A DNA stretch of 64,000 nucleotides, from assembly GCA_944389945.1 (NCBI GenBank), contig CALXOF010000005.1:93215-157214 (forward strand). The letters are read 5' to 3'. The notes under the pieces were generated by a model, which was not told the DNA's origin, made no database searches, and was given only the letters and a program-made list of their open reading frames with translations. The position numbers and the translations under genes are program-made. The stretch's first letter is position 1; each line of letters starts with the position of its first letter. This document shows, piece after piece, positions 33,136-43,066 of the stretch. The DNA is from an uncultured Kiritimatiellota bacterium. Its GTDB lineage: Bacteria > Verrucomicrobiota > Kiritimatiellia > RFP12 > DVOR01.

Positions 33136-36100
33136 ATGGCTACCATCACAGAGATAAAAAGAAAAATTCTCGAATTGCCGCCTGCGTCATTTCAGGAACT
33201 TGGTGATGAATTACTTAAAAAACATAGGCATGGCACATTGCATAGCCTTGGCATACAGTCTGGGAAGGGAAACACCACAAAGGGGACTCCTGACTCATAT
33301 TTTCGACAAGAAAATGGGAAATATGTGTTTGTAGAATATACGACCCAACAAAAAGGACTCTTTCAGAAGTTGAGACAAGACATTATTAAGTGCTTGGACT
33401 CTTCTAAGACTGGTTTGTTAATAGAGTCTGTCGCAGAAATTATCTGTTGCCATACATCATCAAATTTGAAGGCAGGAGAGGACAAAAAACTTCATGACTT
33501 ATGTGAGAAGCAAGGAGTAACCTTGACTCTTTTGGGTATCGATGAAATCGCGAATCAGATTCGTGAGTACTATCCTTCTTTGGCGAAAGATTATTTAGGA
33601 TTAAATATCTCCACTAATCAAATTCTCTCGGTCGACGAGTTTATCGCTCAATATGATAGAAATAGTATGCTCGCACCATTGAAGATGACTTTTTTATATA
33701 GGGAGAATGAGAAGGCGGAAATTATGGCTGCTTTAGACAAAGCGCCTATTGTGGTCGTTGCCGGTAAAGCAGGGGTTGGTAAGACACGACTTGTATTAGA
33801 GACTGCGCGGGAGGTGGCGAATGCAAAGGGATATACATTGTTATGTGTAAAGAATAAGAATTTAAGTCTTTATGAAGATTTGGTCTCAGCGACTGAGCAA
33901 GTAGGATCCTATCTTTTCTTTATCGATGACGCGAACGAATTGGCAGAGATTGAACGAATCCTTGACTACACGACAAAAGGAGACTGTGGATATAACGTGA
34001 AAGTCATTGTAACGGTTAGAGATTACGCAAAAGCAAAAGTGTTTGCGGCTGTTAAAAAGTATGCCGCCATTCAACCCATTGAGATAGAACCTTTTTCGGA
34101 CAACGAGATAGAAGGATTCCTTAAGAGCAATTTGAATATTTATAATGTGGAATACATTAAACAAATTATCCGCATTGCAGAAGGTAATCCAAGGCACGCC
34201 TATATGGCAGGGAAAATGGCGAATGAAAAACAAAGTTTACTGGCAATACAAGATGTCTCTCAATTGTATGATGAGTATTACGGAAGGTATATCACTGAAA
34301 CACTTAGTAACAACGAGAAACTTTGTTTTACCGCCGGTATCCTGTCGGTTGTAAATGCAGTTTTGTTAGATAATCTGTCAGCACTCCAAGAGCTACTAAA
34401 TAATTATGGGATAACCATAGAAGACTTTAGAAGCGGAATACGTGAGTTGTCTAATCTGGAGGTGGTTGAGATTCATCTTAATCAAGTCGCGACACTGTCT
34501 GATCAATGTTTTGCGAACTACATGCTCCATTATGTGTTCTTTGAGAAGAAACTTATCCCGTTCTCTGTCGTTTTGGAAATCGGCTATAAGTATTTTAGAA
34601 ATGGGGTTATGAGAGCTTTTAATACAATCTGTAATCTATTTGACTCTGATGCTACTAGGAAATATTACTCCAAAGAAGTCCAGAAAGTATGGGCTAACCT
34701 AGAAAAAACCAAAGATCCCTGTTATAACGACTTCACCAAAGACTTCCACGTTTTTAGGCCAACAGAATCATTCCTTTTGGTACGACAACTGATAAACGAT
34801 ATCCCATCAGAAAAGTATGATGCTAGTTCTGTGGATTTCTCGAAAAACAGATTTTGTGATAAAGAAGGGATATTAGCGTATTTGAGTGGATATCAATATA
34901 GTAGTGAACATCTTCAATGTGTCATGGAAATCCTACTGGAATACTGTTCAAAGACTGCAGATACATTAGTCTCTGGGTATACGTGGCTAAAAAATTCCTA
35001 TGGCGTGAGGGCTTCGACAAGCCGAGGTGACTATGGTACCCAATGTACTTTGTCTGATTGTCTTTATCGCATGATTTTGAAGGGGAATAATACTGCCAAA
35101 GCAGTAGGCTTTCATTGGGCAGAATATCTATTGGGCTTCTCATTCCACTATTCGGAAATGGGGAGAAAAAATAGTGTTATTTTGTACACAATGAAGATTA
35201 AGCGAACTGAAGGAATCTTTAAATATCGCGACTGTTGTTGGGAAATTTTAATTAAACTTGCGTCAGATCAAGCTTGGCATGTAGCGTTATTACGCTTCCT
35301 TTATTTATATGCGAGTAAATTGTCCGAGAGCCCGGATTATGACATTGTGTCTCGCGAAGTCAAATATGTCGAAGGCTTACTGTCTGCTTTGAACTGTAAT
35401 CAAGTTATCTATCTAAAAACTATCCAGACGTTATTGCTCAATGGTGAAAAAATCAATGTCCAATATGATAAGAAATGGGCAGAGCTCTTGAGCGGGGGTA
35501 AATGGGAGCTCTATCAACTTCTTGAGGACGACTTTAGGTCGTCTAGTTTGGAACATGAAGAATATCAAAATAAAAGAATGGTATTACTGGCTGAATATGG
35601 GAAAGCCTGTTTGGCATCTGACATGCCAAGCTTAGTCCAGAGAATGAACGATATTATGTTGGATCCATTGTTAAAACAAAATGACCATCCATACTGTCAA
35701 GGATTTAAGGTAATAGTTCAGCAATTTGATAGTATCCGTATGCAAGCATTCATGGATGCATTTATTCAGTATGGAGGAAGCATTTCCATCTCACCAGTTC
35801 TGATATTGGGACCTTTAAATAAAAGTATGGAGCCCTCCCTTCTATTGTCACGCATTAAAAATGCGAACTTTCCTCAGAAAAATGCATGGCTTTTCAGCTT
35901 CTTTGATACTTTACCTTTCGATGAAGCGACTCTTGGAATGCTCGAAGAATGGTTACTTTTTTTACGCGACGATTCTAATAAATACCCTCTTTCACCGTCC
36001 TATGAACGTCTAAAGGCATTGGACAAGTTTTTAAAACTTGAACCTAATATCTATCCTATCAGCAGTGCCATCATCTTTGAAAAACGCAAGTATAACGCTT

Positions 36101-36882
36101 TCATAGTAGGAAGTTATTTTAAGTCCCTCTTTTGTGATTCTATTTATTCGCCTGAAGAGTTGTTATCTTTATTTCAACACAATCTAAGTCTTCTTCAAGA
36201 TATCTATTTCTTTCTACTGGAGAGTGACAACTTCTCCGATTTGAATGGGACATTCTTAATCACATTCTTGTCGCAGAACGAAGGATGGCTCCAGAGATAC
36301 ACGGAACTTCTTTTGAAACAAGCAAAAGGAAGTGCAAATGTGGAATCCAATAAACTTCAAAACAGTGCATTGTGGAAATCGGACAACTATGAGCGATATT
36401 TCGACTCTATCTTTAACGCTTTCTCCAAGACAGGCAATCCACTCCATTGGCCTTTTTGTACGTTTCTAAATCTTCTGACGCGAGTAGAGTCTGATGACAT
36501 CGTCAAGCAACATCAAGAAGCTTGGCTTCATCATATCATTATCAAAAACATATCTTCGGATGATAAACTAGTCGCAATCTTTGATTTCCTCTGTGAGCTT
36601 GGCGAAGATGTGAGGCGAAGCACAATAAAACTCTTCTTGGAACACAATCGTGATTCAAAAACATTCGAAAGACTCACACTTGTGCCCAATCATTGGGGTG
36701 TTACCAACAGTTTGATTTCTATATATCAAGATCAAATCGACTTTCTAAAGTCACTTGAGCCGCTTGTTACAGGAAGCCAATTCTTGTATCACAAGCACAT
36801 AATTGAGAGAAAGATTGACAAACTTCAGGGAATGATAGAAAGAGAGTCAGTAGAAGAGATTTATTCTAATCTATACATGTAA
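33136..36882 (+). CDS. Large nuclease-STAND NTPase, Avs-like candidate defence protein
   Basis: A 1248-residue protein in strikingly AT-rich DNA. Residues 1 to about 150 look like a PD-(D/E)xK-type nuclease (TPDSYF with D53, then YVFVEYTTQ with E67; the usual Lys is replaced by Thr). A P-loop NTPase follows: VVVAGKAGVGKTRL (Walker A 210-217), LFFIDDANE (Walker B 261-266) and VIVTVRDYAK (Arg sensor about 295). The remaining about 850 residues are helical, without recognisable motifs, and would be the sensor. This order is that of STAND antiviral proteins (Avs). ATG 33136 has GGAG 7 bases upstream. The viral trigger is unknown. Confidence 0.72.
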   Translation: MATITEIKRKILELPPASFQELGDELLKKHRHGTLHSLGIQSGKGNTTKGTPDSYFRQENGKYVFVEYTTQQKGLFQKLRQDIIKCLDSSKTGLLIESVAEIICCHTSSNLKAGEDKKLHDLCEKQGVTLTLLGIDEIANQIREYYPSLAKDYLGLNISTNQILSVDEFIAQYDRNSMLAPLKMTFLYRENEKAEIMAALDKAPIVVVAGKAGVGKTRLVLETAREVANAKGYTLLCVKNKNLSLYEDLVSATEQVGSYLFFIDDANELAEIERILDYTTKGDCGYNVKVIVTVRDYAKAKVFAAVKKYAAIQPIEIEPFSDNEIEGFLKSNLNIYNVEYIKQIIRIAEGNPRHAYMAGKMANEKQSLLAIQDVSQLYDEYYGRYITETLSNNEKLCFTAGILSVVNAVLLDNLSALQELLNNYGITIEDFRSGIRELSNLEVVEIHLNQVATLSDQCFANYMLHYVFFEKKLIPFSVVLEIGYKYFRNGVMRAFNTICNLFDSDATRKYYSKEVQKVWANLEKTKDPCYNDFTKDFHVFRPTESFLLVRQLINDIPSEKYDASSVDFSKNRFCDKEGILAYLSGYQYSSEHLQCVMEILLEYCSKTADTLVSGYTWLKNSYGVRASTSRGDYGTQCTLSDCLYRMILKGNNTAKAVGFHWAEYLLGFSFHYSEMGRKNSVILYTMKIKRTEGIFKYRDCCWEILIKLASDQAWHVALLRFLYLYASKLSESPDYDIVSREVKYVEGLLSALNCNQVIYLKTIQTLLLNGEKINVQYDKKWAELLSGGKWELYQLLEDDFRSSSLEHEEYQNKRMVLLAEYGKACLASDMPSLVQRMNDIMLDPLLKQNDHPYCQGFKVIVQQFDSIRMQAFMDAFIQYGGSISISPVLILGPLNKSMEPSLLLSRIKNANFPQKNAWLFSFFDTLPFDEATLGMLEEWLLFLRDDSNKYPLSPSYERLKALDKFLKLEPNIYPISSAIIFEKRKYNAFIVGSYFKSLFCDSIYSPEELLSLFQHNLSLLQDIYFFLLESDNFSDLNGTFLITFLSQNEGWLQRYTELLLKQAKGSANVESNKLQNSALWKSDNYERYFDSIFNAFSKTGNPLHWPFCTFLNLLTRVESDDIVKQHQEAWLHHIIIKNISSDDKLVAIFDFLCELGEDVRRSTIKLFLEHNRDSKTFERLTLVPNHWGVTNSLISIYQDQIDFLKSLEPLVTGSQFLYHKHIIERKIDKLQGMIERESVEEIYSNLYM

Positions 36883-36983
36883 AACTTTGACTTCCTAGGT
36901 CTCTGATTTTCCTGCTCAAATCGAAATCTAATCGTAACATCCGTAACACTACCCCCGCGCAAATACTTTTCAATCTGACGGGA

Positions 36984-37010
36984 GTGGTCTGCCGATCAAA
37001 AACTTTCCCT
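36984..37010. repeat. 27-bp direct repeat, right of the AT-rich island
   Basis: GTGGTCTGCCG, then ATCAAAAACTTTCCCT, one base different from the copy at 33043-33069. It directly abuts the stop codon of the nitroreductase-like gene. The 100 bp between the STAND stop and this repeat hold nothing else that I recognise. Confidence 0.75.
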
Positions 37011-38021
37011 TCAGATTTCGGCGTAGACTTCATCGAATGGACGGCGCGGGGAAGCAGCAACGGAAAACGTTTCTGCCGCCTCACCACAAGCCAACAATGC
37101 CACAACGGCCTCTGTCTCCTTGATGGCGGAAATAAGGGCGCGGAGCGCGGCATCGTTGGCCGGGTTACAGAACCAGACCAGAACGCAATGGGCAATCTTG
37201 TGGTAGTGGAGTGCGTAGCAAAGGTTCATCAAGAAGATACCGCCCTCGACGTAGACGTCGTTGTGCTCCTTGATGTCGAGCGTGTCATCCAAATCGGCGG
37301 AGACAATAAGCACTTTGTCGGCTAAATGACCAAAACCACGGCTACCGCCCTGAATCCCTAGGATTTTCTCGCGAAGCGTGGCATCGCAAATGCATCTCAG
37401 GCGGACGTGTTGGCGGTTACAGGCCGAGGGGGCCGTCTCAAAAGCCAAATGCGCAGCGGCGCGAATACGTTCGATGGAAAGAGGCCCGGCGTAGTGGCGC
37501 ACTGTGTGACGCGAGCGAGCGAAATCCGCAAACGGCGCTTGGTTGGCGGCATAGAAGGCCTCGCGCGTGAACTGCGGTTCAACAGCAGGCGGTACATCAG
37601 GCAATCTGGCGAGTGTGGCCTCGAACGTCTTCCAAAAATCCGGGTCTGCCATGCGCGCCTCATGGTCATGGATGGCGGCATAAGCACGCAAGACGGCAAT
37701 ACCATGCGACACTTGGGGCGCTTCACCGAAATCACGCAGAAACCGTTCGCAGGCATTGGCGAGGTTAAAAACCGCCGCATGGCCGAAGTTGAGCCGGCGA
37801 TTCGGCATCGTCAATCCCTTTTCAATAACATGATAGGCGAGCACCACCCCGGCCACCGCGTTTTCACGCGTGGGCTTCCGACGAATAAACGCTGTACGCC
37901 GAAGCAGGCGTCGATCAAAGGCCGTGCGCCAAAGCACTTGCACGATGGGGATGCGAGCGATACGCCGAAAGGCCCATCGACAAGGTTTCAGACACTTAGT
38001 GAGGCAACCGGAAATGGTCAT
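37011..38021 (-). CDS. Nitroreductase-family protein of a glycan locus
   Basis: A 336-residue FMN-dependent nitroreductase-like protein. The core SRHTVRHYAGPLSIERIRAA with ETAPSACNRQHVR is the FMN-contact region, and NDVYVEGGIFLMNLCYALHY is also typical. The about 150-residue N-terminal extension is basic. Such proteins are found next to polysaccharide pyruvyltransferases in envelope gene clusters, where their role is unclear. ATG 38021 overlaps the upstream stop as ATGA and has GGAGAG before it. It is the last gene of a three-gene operon. Confidence 0.82.
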   Translation of the reverse strand: MTISGCLTKCLKPCRWAFRRIARIPIVQVLWRTAFDRRLLRRTAFIRRKPTRENAVAGVVLAYHVIEKGLTMPNRRLNFGHAAVFNLANACERFLRDFGEAPQVSHGIAVLRAYAAIHDHEARMADPDFWKTFEATLARLPDVPPAVEPQFTREAFYAANQAPFADFARSRHTVRHYAGPLSIERIRAAAHLAFETAPSACNRQHVRLRCICDATLREKILGIQGGSRGFGHLADKVLIVSADLDDTLDIKEHNDVYVEGGIFLMNLCYALHYHKIAHCVLVWFCNPANDAALRALISAIKETEAVVALLACGEAAETFSVAASPRRPFDEVYAEI

Positions 38022-39271
38022 AGGCTCTCCTTTTGGGTCGATCCACGCTCTGTGAGCTTCCCAAGCGCTTCGCGAAGCCACGCCCGGGAGCGCTCACGAT
38101 CAGCCTCCAACGCCGCCTCGTTGTAAGTTATGTGCTCACCGCGAACCAGTGAGGCCAATGCGGCATCGAAATCCTTGGTAAAAAGTGGGCCCGATACATA
38201 ATGCGCAGCGAAATCTCGCAATTTGTCAGACCCGCCTGTTCCCGCGACATTTTCGGTTCGCCGTGGCAGGATGCGGACTTCCTTTCCAAAGATAGAGGCA
38301 AACATGAGACCATGGAAAGAATTGGTCACAACCCAATCGGCATCTGCGATTTCACCGACGAATTCTGCTGGGCCCGCAGACTGACGTAAGTGAACATGCG
38401 GACGGAAGCGCTTGAAAACCTGACGGGAATGCTTTACCCAATCCATTGGCTTGCGTAAGGGACGCCACAAAGCGCCAACCTCGCAAAAGACTTCCACCTC
38501 GCAATCCATCTGCCTGGCAAAGGCCGCCAAACGCCTCATGTCGTTGCTTGGGTCCCACCACAGCAAATAGCAGACCAATTTGCGTCCATGGCGCTTGGGG
38601 CGCGCAGCGAACTGCTCGCGCCATGTTTTGGCCGAGATAAGTTGCGTGGGGTCTAGAACACGCACGGCGCCGGCGCCAAGCGCATTGACCAACCGGACCG
38701 AGGCCTCGTCACGCACACTGATGGCAGTGAAGCGCTTGAACCCCTCGCGAAAGAGCGTTACCCACCGCTCTGGAATCGCCTCCATCCCAACACAGACGGC
38801 ATTGGCGATGGCGGGGATGTCTGTGGGAGCGTCTTTGAGGAAGAAGGTCTCTGGATCATCCAATGGGCGACAACACCACACCTGGTCGCTGCCAACCACA
38901 ATCGCGTCCAACCCCAAATCTCGACCGTGCACATCTTCCCAGCGTACGAAATGATACGGTGTCCGTGGCAAATGACGCTGAGCGAAACGCAACCCCCTAC
39001 GCCGACGCAAGACGCGCCCTAAACTTCCACGACAGGTGAGCGTGGCCAACAAGAGGCGGAGAGAGAACAAACGCGGCCAATCCCACGTGGAACGGTTCTC
39101 ACTGGGCAAGAACCATCGATCAATCACCCGTGCGTCCCATCCCAAGGTCTGTGCCAAAAAGACTGTGGCACTCGCCTGCAACGAACACCCGTAATTCAAG
39201 ATTGTGTGATAGGTCAGCACGCCCAAGCGACGAGCGGGTTCGGATGGCTGAATGGGATACGATTCACTCAT
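38018..39271 (-). CDS. Polysaccharide pyruvyltransferase-family protein
   Basis: A 417-residue CsaB/WcaK-type protein, probably adding pyruvate ketals to an exported glycan. It starts with GVLTYHTILNYGCSLQASAT and has VVGSDQVWCC, AISVRDEASVRLVNALG, VLDPTQLI, VCYLLWWDP and the late signature VVTNSFHGLMFASIFGKEV. It is preceded by the PP-loop gene, with a 9-bp gap when that gene is read in its long frame, and overlaps the nitroreductase gene as ATGA. Confidence 0.88.
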   Translation of the reverse strand: MSESYPIQPSEPARRLGVLTYHTILNYGCSLQASATVFLAQTLGWDARVIDRWFLPSENRSTWDWPRLFSLRLLLATLTCRGSLGRVLRRRRGLRFAQRHLPRTPYHFVRWEDVHGRDLGLDAIVVGSDQVWCCRPLDDPETFFLKDAPTDIPAIANAVCVGMEAIPERWVTLFREGFKRFTAISVRDEASVRLVNALGAGAVRVLDPTQLISAKTWREQFAARPKRHGRKLVCYLLWWDPSNDMRRLAAFARQMDCEVEVFCEVGALWRPLRKPMDWVKHSRQVFKRFRPHVHLRQSAGPAEFVGEIADADWVVTNSFHGLMFASIFGKEVRILPRRTENVAGTGGSDKLRDFAAHYVSGPLFTKDFDAALASLVRGEHITYNEAALEADRERSRAWLREALGKLTERGSTQKESL

Positions 39272-39280
39272 GAGGCAACC

Positions 39281-40568
39281 TTATTGTGACAGTTCTTCCA
39301 TGGAATAGTCACCAATGAGACGACGGCGCCAACGCTCGAAAGCCTTGAGTGGCCGTTGGAGCACCCGATTCCGGAAAAACGCATGATAGAAGGGACGCAC
39401 CAAGAAGCGTATGTGCACCCCCCCCCCGTATCCACCAAGGAATCTCGGCCTTAAGCAGTGCATAAGCAGCCACCGTCATGCCACAATCTCCCACAGGGCT
39501 AAGGGTCTGCTCATAGCACCACCGTAGGTTACGTTTACGATGAGCCTGATATTGGGCTACGTCAAAAGCTTGCCCAAAGGCGTCCAACTTGCCTAATGCA
39601 TCCAAGATAATCTGTGTTGTGAGGCATTTCTGACAGGCCCCGCAGTTGGGGCCGACAAAACGATGGCAGACGTGAAGGAACTGTTGCGCCAAAGGCCAAT
39701 CCACTAAGTCGCGAATCTTCTCCATTCGGGTCAGAGCGGCGGCCTCCACACAAAGGTGCAATGTGGACGTGGAACAACAATCCAGCAGGAGCAAGTCATA
39801 ATGAGCCGAATCTATACGCTCTGCGTCCACGACGGAAAAACCTGCCATGCCATAACCCAAAGACGCCACAAAATAAGCACTCCACAAATGTTGGAGCGCA
39901 AGGATGGCAAAAAGGTTGGAGTAGAGGTTAACAATGCCATGATTTTGACGGAACAGCGCCACCAAATTGGAATCCAGCGTGAGCAACGGCAACCCAATGG
40001 CCTTGGCACAGTCTTTGGCATGATTACGAGACCACTGCGCTTGGCGGGTAGCGTTCTCATCGGACTTTTCTGGGCGCCAGAAGGCGCCGACGTCAAAGTT
40101 GCAGAGGTGAGTGAGCGAAAACCCCGGGATGGGGCACGCCAATAGACTCTTGACAGCATGCAGGGAGTCTACGCCGCAGGAGAGACCGGTGCCAACGGCA
40201 CCGGCATTGGGAATAGGCTCCGTGGCAATGGGGGCCTCGATTTGCGTCTCATGCATCACCCGACTGTTATGCACCAAAGCCGGGATGAGAATGGTGCGGA
40301 GGCGAAGGAGAATTTCAGCCGTCACCGGAGCCTCACACACCACATCGTAGTGATTGCACATGGCGTAGTGGAGCAGTCCAATCAAGAAGGCATCGGAACG
40401 TTCCGAACAAAGATACTGGCCATAACAGGTGTCCACCTCCGCCCACAGTGGACGAATGTCGCCGCCGCCAAGATCGATATCCGCAATCAGCCTTACACGT
40501 TCTCCATGTTGTTCAATATGGGGCACCCCGATATGCATCGTTCGCGGGGCTTCTGATTGAGTAACCAT
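39281..40568 (-). CDS. PP-loop ATP-pyrophosphatase-like protein, C10 frameshift tract
   Basis: An about 428-residue protein if the tract is read as nine G. The PP-loop is GTGLSCGVDSLHAVKSL and a GPNCGACQKC cysteine cluster follows, as in QueC/ExsB-like and other adenylating enzymes, so an ATP-dependent modification of a carboxyl or sugar group is likely. At 39418-39427 there is a run of ten C. With ten, the frame ends at 39309 with an unrelated tail. With nine, it continues as HIRFLVRPFYHAFFRNRVLQ to the stop at 39281, 9 bp before the next gene. GGAG lies 5 bases before ATG 40568. Confidence 0.72.
39418..39427. repeat. C10 homopolymer tract in the PP-loop gene
   Basis: Ten consecutive C (G on the coding strand) lie near the 3' end of the gene. 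The tract length decides which of two C-termini is made. Confidence 0.85.
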
Positions 40569-40765
40569 ACAATCTCCTTCAATCGCCGAGTACTCGACAA
40601 TATGACTTGAATTATAACATATCTCCTCTCCTTCGTGAATGATTATACGAAACTGGCCAATAGTGTCCGGGGAAAATTTTAGAGGGAATCTGAGAGGAGA
40701 AGACAAAAAGCGATTGTTGGCGTATCCTATAGGGTGAATCAAAGAAAAGGAGACCAACAATCGCT

Positions 40766-41403
40766 ATGGATGAAAATACTCTTTTCGCACGGATTTTTCG
40801 ACTGGCAGGGTATTCCAGTTTTGTTGAAAGCGCACAGGCGAAAGATACCGATCGATATTGTAAGAGATTTACTGCAGAGGTGTTGTTTAAAGTCCTCGTG
40901 GCGGCACAGCTCAAAGAGACCGCATCTATGCGGGACATCGAACAGATGTTTGAGGAGGATGTCGCGCTCCAAAAGAGCACGAGGATCCAAGACGTGGCGC
41001 GGTCAACACTCTCAGATGCGTTGGCTCGAGTCAATTCAGATTTGTTCATGGGTTTGTTCCAGAGGGTCTCGGACAGCTTCTCAAGCCGTATCCGCAAGAA
41101 GTTACGTGGCGACTTCAATGACGTCTTACGGTTGTTGGACAGCACAACGGTGACGGTACCGCTTTCGGATTATCCTTGGGCGCATTATCAACGTTGCCAG
41201 GGCGGTTCAAGGCGCACTTCGCCTTCGAGAATGTCAATGGCATAAGTTATCCCGTTCAAATCGTTTTGACGAATGGGAAAGCGTCTGACATCGCGGCCGC
41301 AAAGAAGTATATTCACCCGCACCCGGCGCCGGACAACATCAGTACGCTATCCTGTCAATCGTTCCTAACGTGTTCTTCAACAAATCCTGCGGCATTCTCT
41401 TAG
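40766..41403 (+). pseudogene. IS4-family transposase remnant
   Basis: ATG 40766 opens a frame with a typical IS4 N-terminal domain (FTAEVLFKVLVAAQLKETAS, then MRDIEQMF) and the first catalytic Asp in RLLDSTTVTVPLSDYPWA. A -1 shift near 41195-41205 moves the sequence to GRFKAHFAFENVNGISYPVQ, and the rest of the DDE domain is missing. AGGAGACC precedes the start. The sequence to about 41740 is degenerate. TCCGGGGA occurs at both flanks (about 40669 and 41742), but I cannot define terminal repeats with confidence. It is inactive. Confidence 0.75.
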
Positions 41404-41756
41404 GAGCCCGTCTTCTTCGAGACATCGAAGGAGACATAACAACGTTGTTTGGCCAAATCCATTATAATTTGATTTTCGTTCTTATCTGCGGACGTCGATG
41501 GCCTCATCGAGCCTCAACAACTATTCGGGTGGAGCAATCTGACGCGGGCTATGAACTTAAAGACGGTCTCGCCACAGAACAGGTGAGAGGCCAAAGGGGG
41601 CTCGCCGCCCGCGCCGTCCCGGGAGGGCCACCCCCGGAACACTTTCTCCACACCAGTGAAGAAAACACCCCCATAATACACCATCCAACAGATAAGGATT
41701 TTGGAAAATCATCCGCATTTATTTGCAATCGGCCCTTCTAAGGTCGATCCGGGGAC

Positions 41757-42833
41757 TCACCGTCCCCCGAACAACACCCCCGCCATCCGTGGCATCCATC
41801 GCCGCAACGCCAACGTCACACCACCCGCAATCACAATCGCCACCATCCCTTGCGCAAGATAGCCAGCCGGACTGAGCAAAAACGCATTAATGAACGGAAC
41901 GGCCTGCCCAAGCGAGGAGAACCGCCACAGAATCCCCGTATGCATAACGTAAATGGGAAAAGCCAAACTAATCAGCCATTTTGGCCACGGCGAAACAGGA
42001 ATCACCCCCCACGCACCAATCAAAGCCACCATGAGAAAAATCACCTTCATATAAGGGATGGGAAGATAGCCGATGGCCATACAAATCAGGCCCGCCCACC
42101 CAAGCAACAACAACCCCCACGAAGCCACCTTCGGCAAGGAAAGCCCTACAGGCCACCGACGCAAAAAGACTCCCGCCGAAAAATAAAACAATCCCCACTC
42201 GGGGAGGAACCTTTTAGCAAACCGCGTCAAGGCAGAAGCATCGGGTTCGACATTAACTGAAGTCTCCGGCATCAAACAAACATACGTAAGAGCTAAAATT
42301 ACCATCCATGCAATCCCCCATCGCCTTCCCCACAAAAGCGGCATCAACAAAATGGGTGAGAGCGCCATGAACACCAATAATGTACGCACATACCAAAGCA
42401 CGCCACAAGCGCTCCAGGTGAAAGGATTGAGCCCAAACGCCGAAACAATCCCATACAAATTCCAAGACACGTCCTCCCCCCCAATCGGAATCCCCTGCCA
42501 CAGCTTGACAAGATGAACGACCCCATAAAGAGCCAAAAAAAGAGCATTCCACAAAAAATAGGGGACCAACAACGTGCCGATTCGCTTACGAAGCCCCTTG
42601 CGCCACCACCCTTCCTCCCCAAGATGCCCGGCGAAAAAGTAACCGGACGCGAAAAAGAAGAAGGGAACGGCAATACAAGAGATGCTCCCCTGCAAAAAGG
42701 TACACACCCACCATGTGGGATTAAACTTTTCATACACCGGATGAATAATATGGATAAACACCACCAAAATCGCGCAGACGAACCCAAGGTTCGCGAGTTT
42801 GTAGCTGATGGCAGGAGGGATGGACGATTGCAT
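41757..42833 (-). CDS. Acyltransferase family 3 membrane protein
   Basis: A 358-residue OafA/WecH-type membrane acyltransferase, probably O-acetylating a surface sugar. It has about ten hydrophobic segments. The catalytic-type His is in LVVFIHIIHPVYE, followed by SCIAVPFFFFASGYFFAGH, KGLRKRIGTLLVPYFLWNAL and FPIYVMHTGILW. ATG 42833 has GGAG 7 bases upstream and follows leader RNA copy 3 by about 35 bp. A C7 run lies inside the gene (about 42476-42482). Confidence 0.85.
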   Translation of the reverse strand: MQSSIPPAISYKLANLGFVCAILVVFIHIIHPVYEKFNPTWWVCTFLQGSISCIAVPFFFFASGYFFAGHLGEEGWWRKGLRKRIGTLLVPYFLWNALFLALYGVVHLVKLWQGIPIGGEDVSWNLYGIVSAFGLNPFTWSACGVLWYVRTLLVFMALSPILLMPLLWGRRWGIAWMVILALTYVCLMPETSVNVEPDASALTRFAKRFLPEWGLFYFSAGVFLRRWPVGLSLPKVASWGLLLLGWAGLICMAIGYLPIPYMKVIFLMVALIGAWGVIPVSPWPKWLISLAFPIYVMHTGILWRFSSLGQAVPFINAFLLSPAGYLAQGMVAIVIAGGVTLALRRWMPRMAGVLFGGR

Positions 42834-42863
42834 GGCAGGACTCCGAGTCGGGGTGCCCACCCA

Positions 42864-43054
42864 ATAAAGGCGCGCCCCTTTGACGTGCCGCAACGGGGCC
42901 CTAGCAAAGCCCACCAATAAACACGTACAAAGAGGGCGCGCCGACAACGGCGCACCCTGCCAAACGTGTCGCTTATTGGTCGAAAGTTGCTAGGTTTCGT
43001 TGGCGGCGACAAGTTTACGCAAAGCGCAAGCGAACGATGGCTCTCCCATCGCAT
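42864..43054 (-). ncRNA. Structured leader RNA, copy 3 (diverged)
   Basis: The same order of elements as copies 1 and 2, with most stem bases changed. The hairpin is CGATGGGAGAGCCATCG, the outer stem GCCGCCAACG/CGTTGCGGC, the inner stem ACCAATAA/TTATTGGT, and there is a GGGTGCGCCG/CGGCGCGCCC hairpin. The conserved strands are AACCTAG, ACGTTTGGC and GCTAGGGCC. A terminator-like hairpin (42869-42889) is followed by a weak T-run. A TATTAT box lies at 43061-43066. It precedes the acyltransferase gene. Confidence 0.65.
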
Positions 43055-43066
43055 ACCTACATAATA

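Noticed and set aside
40669..41750. Complete IS4 element with defined ends
   Set aside because: Only TCCGGGGA recurs at the two flanks and in direct orientation. The transposase is frameshifted and truncated, so ends cannot be assigned.
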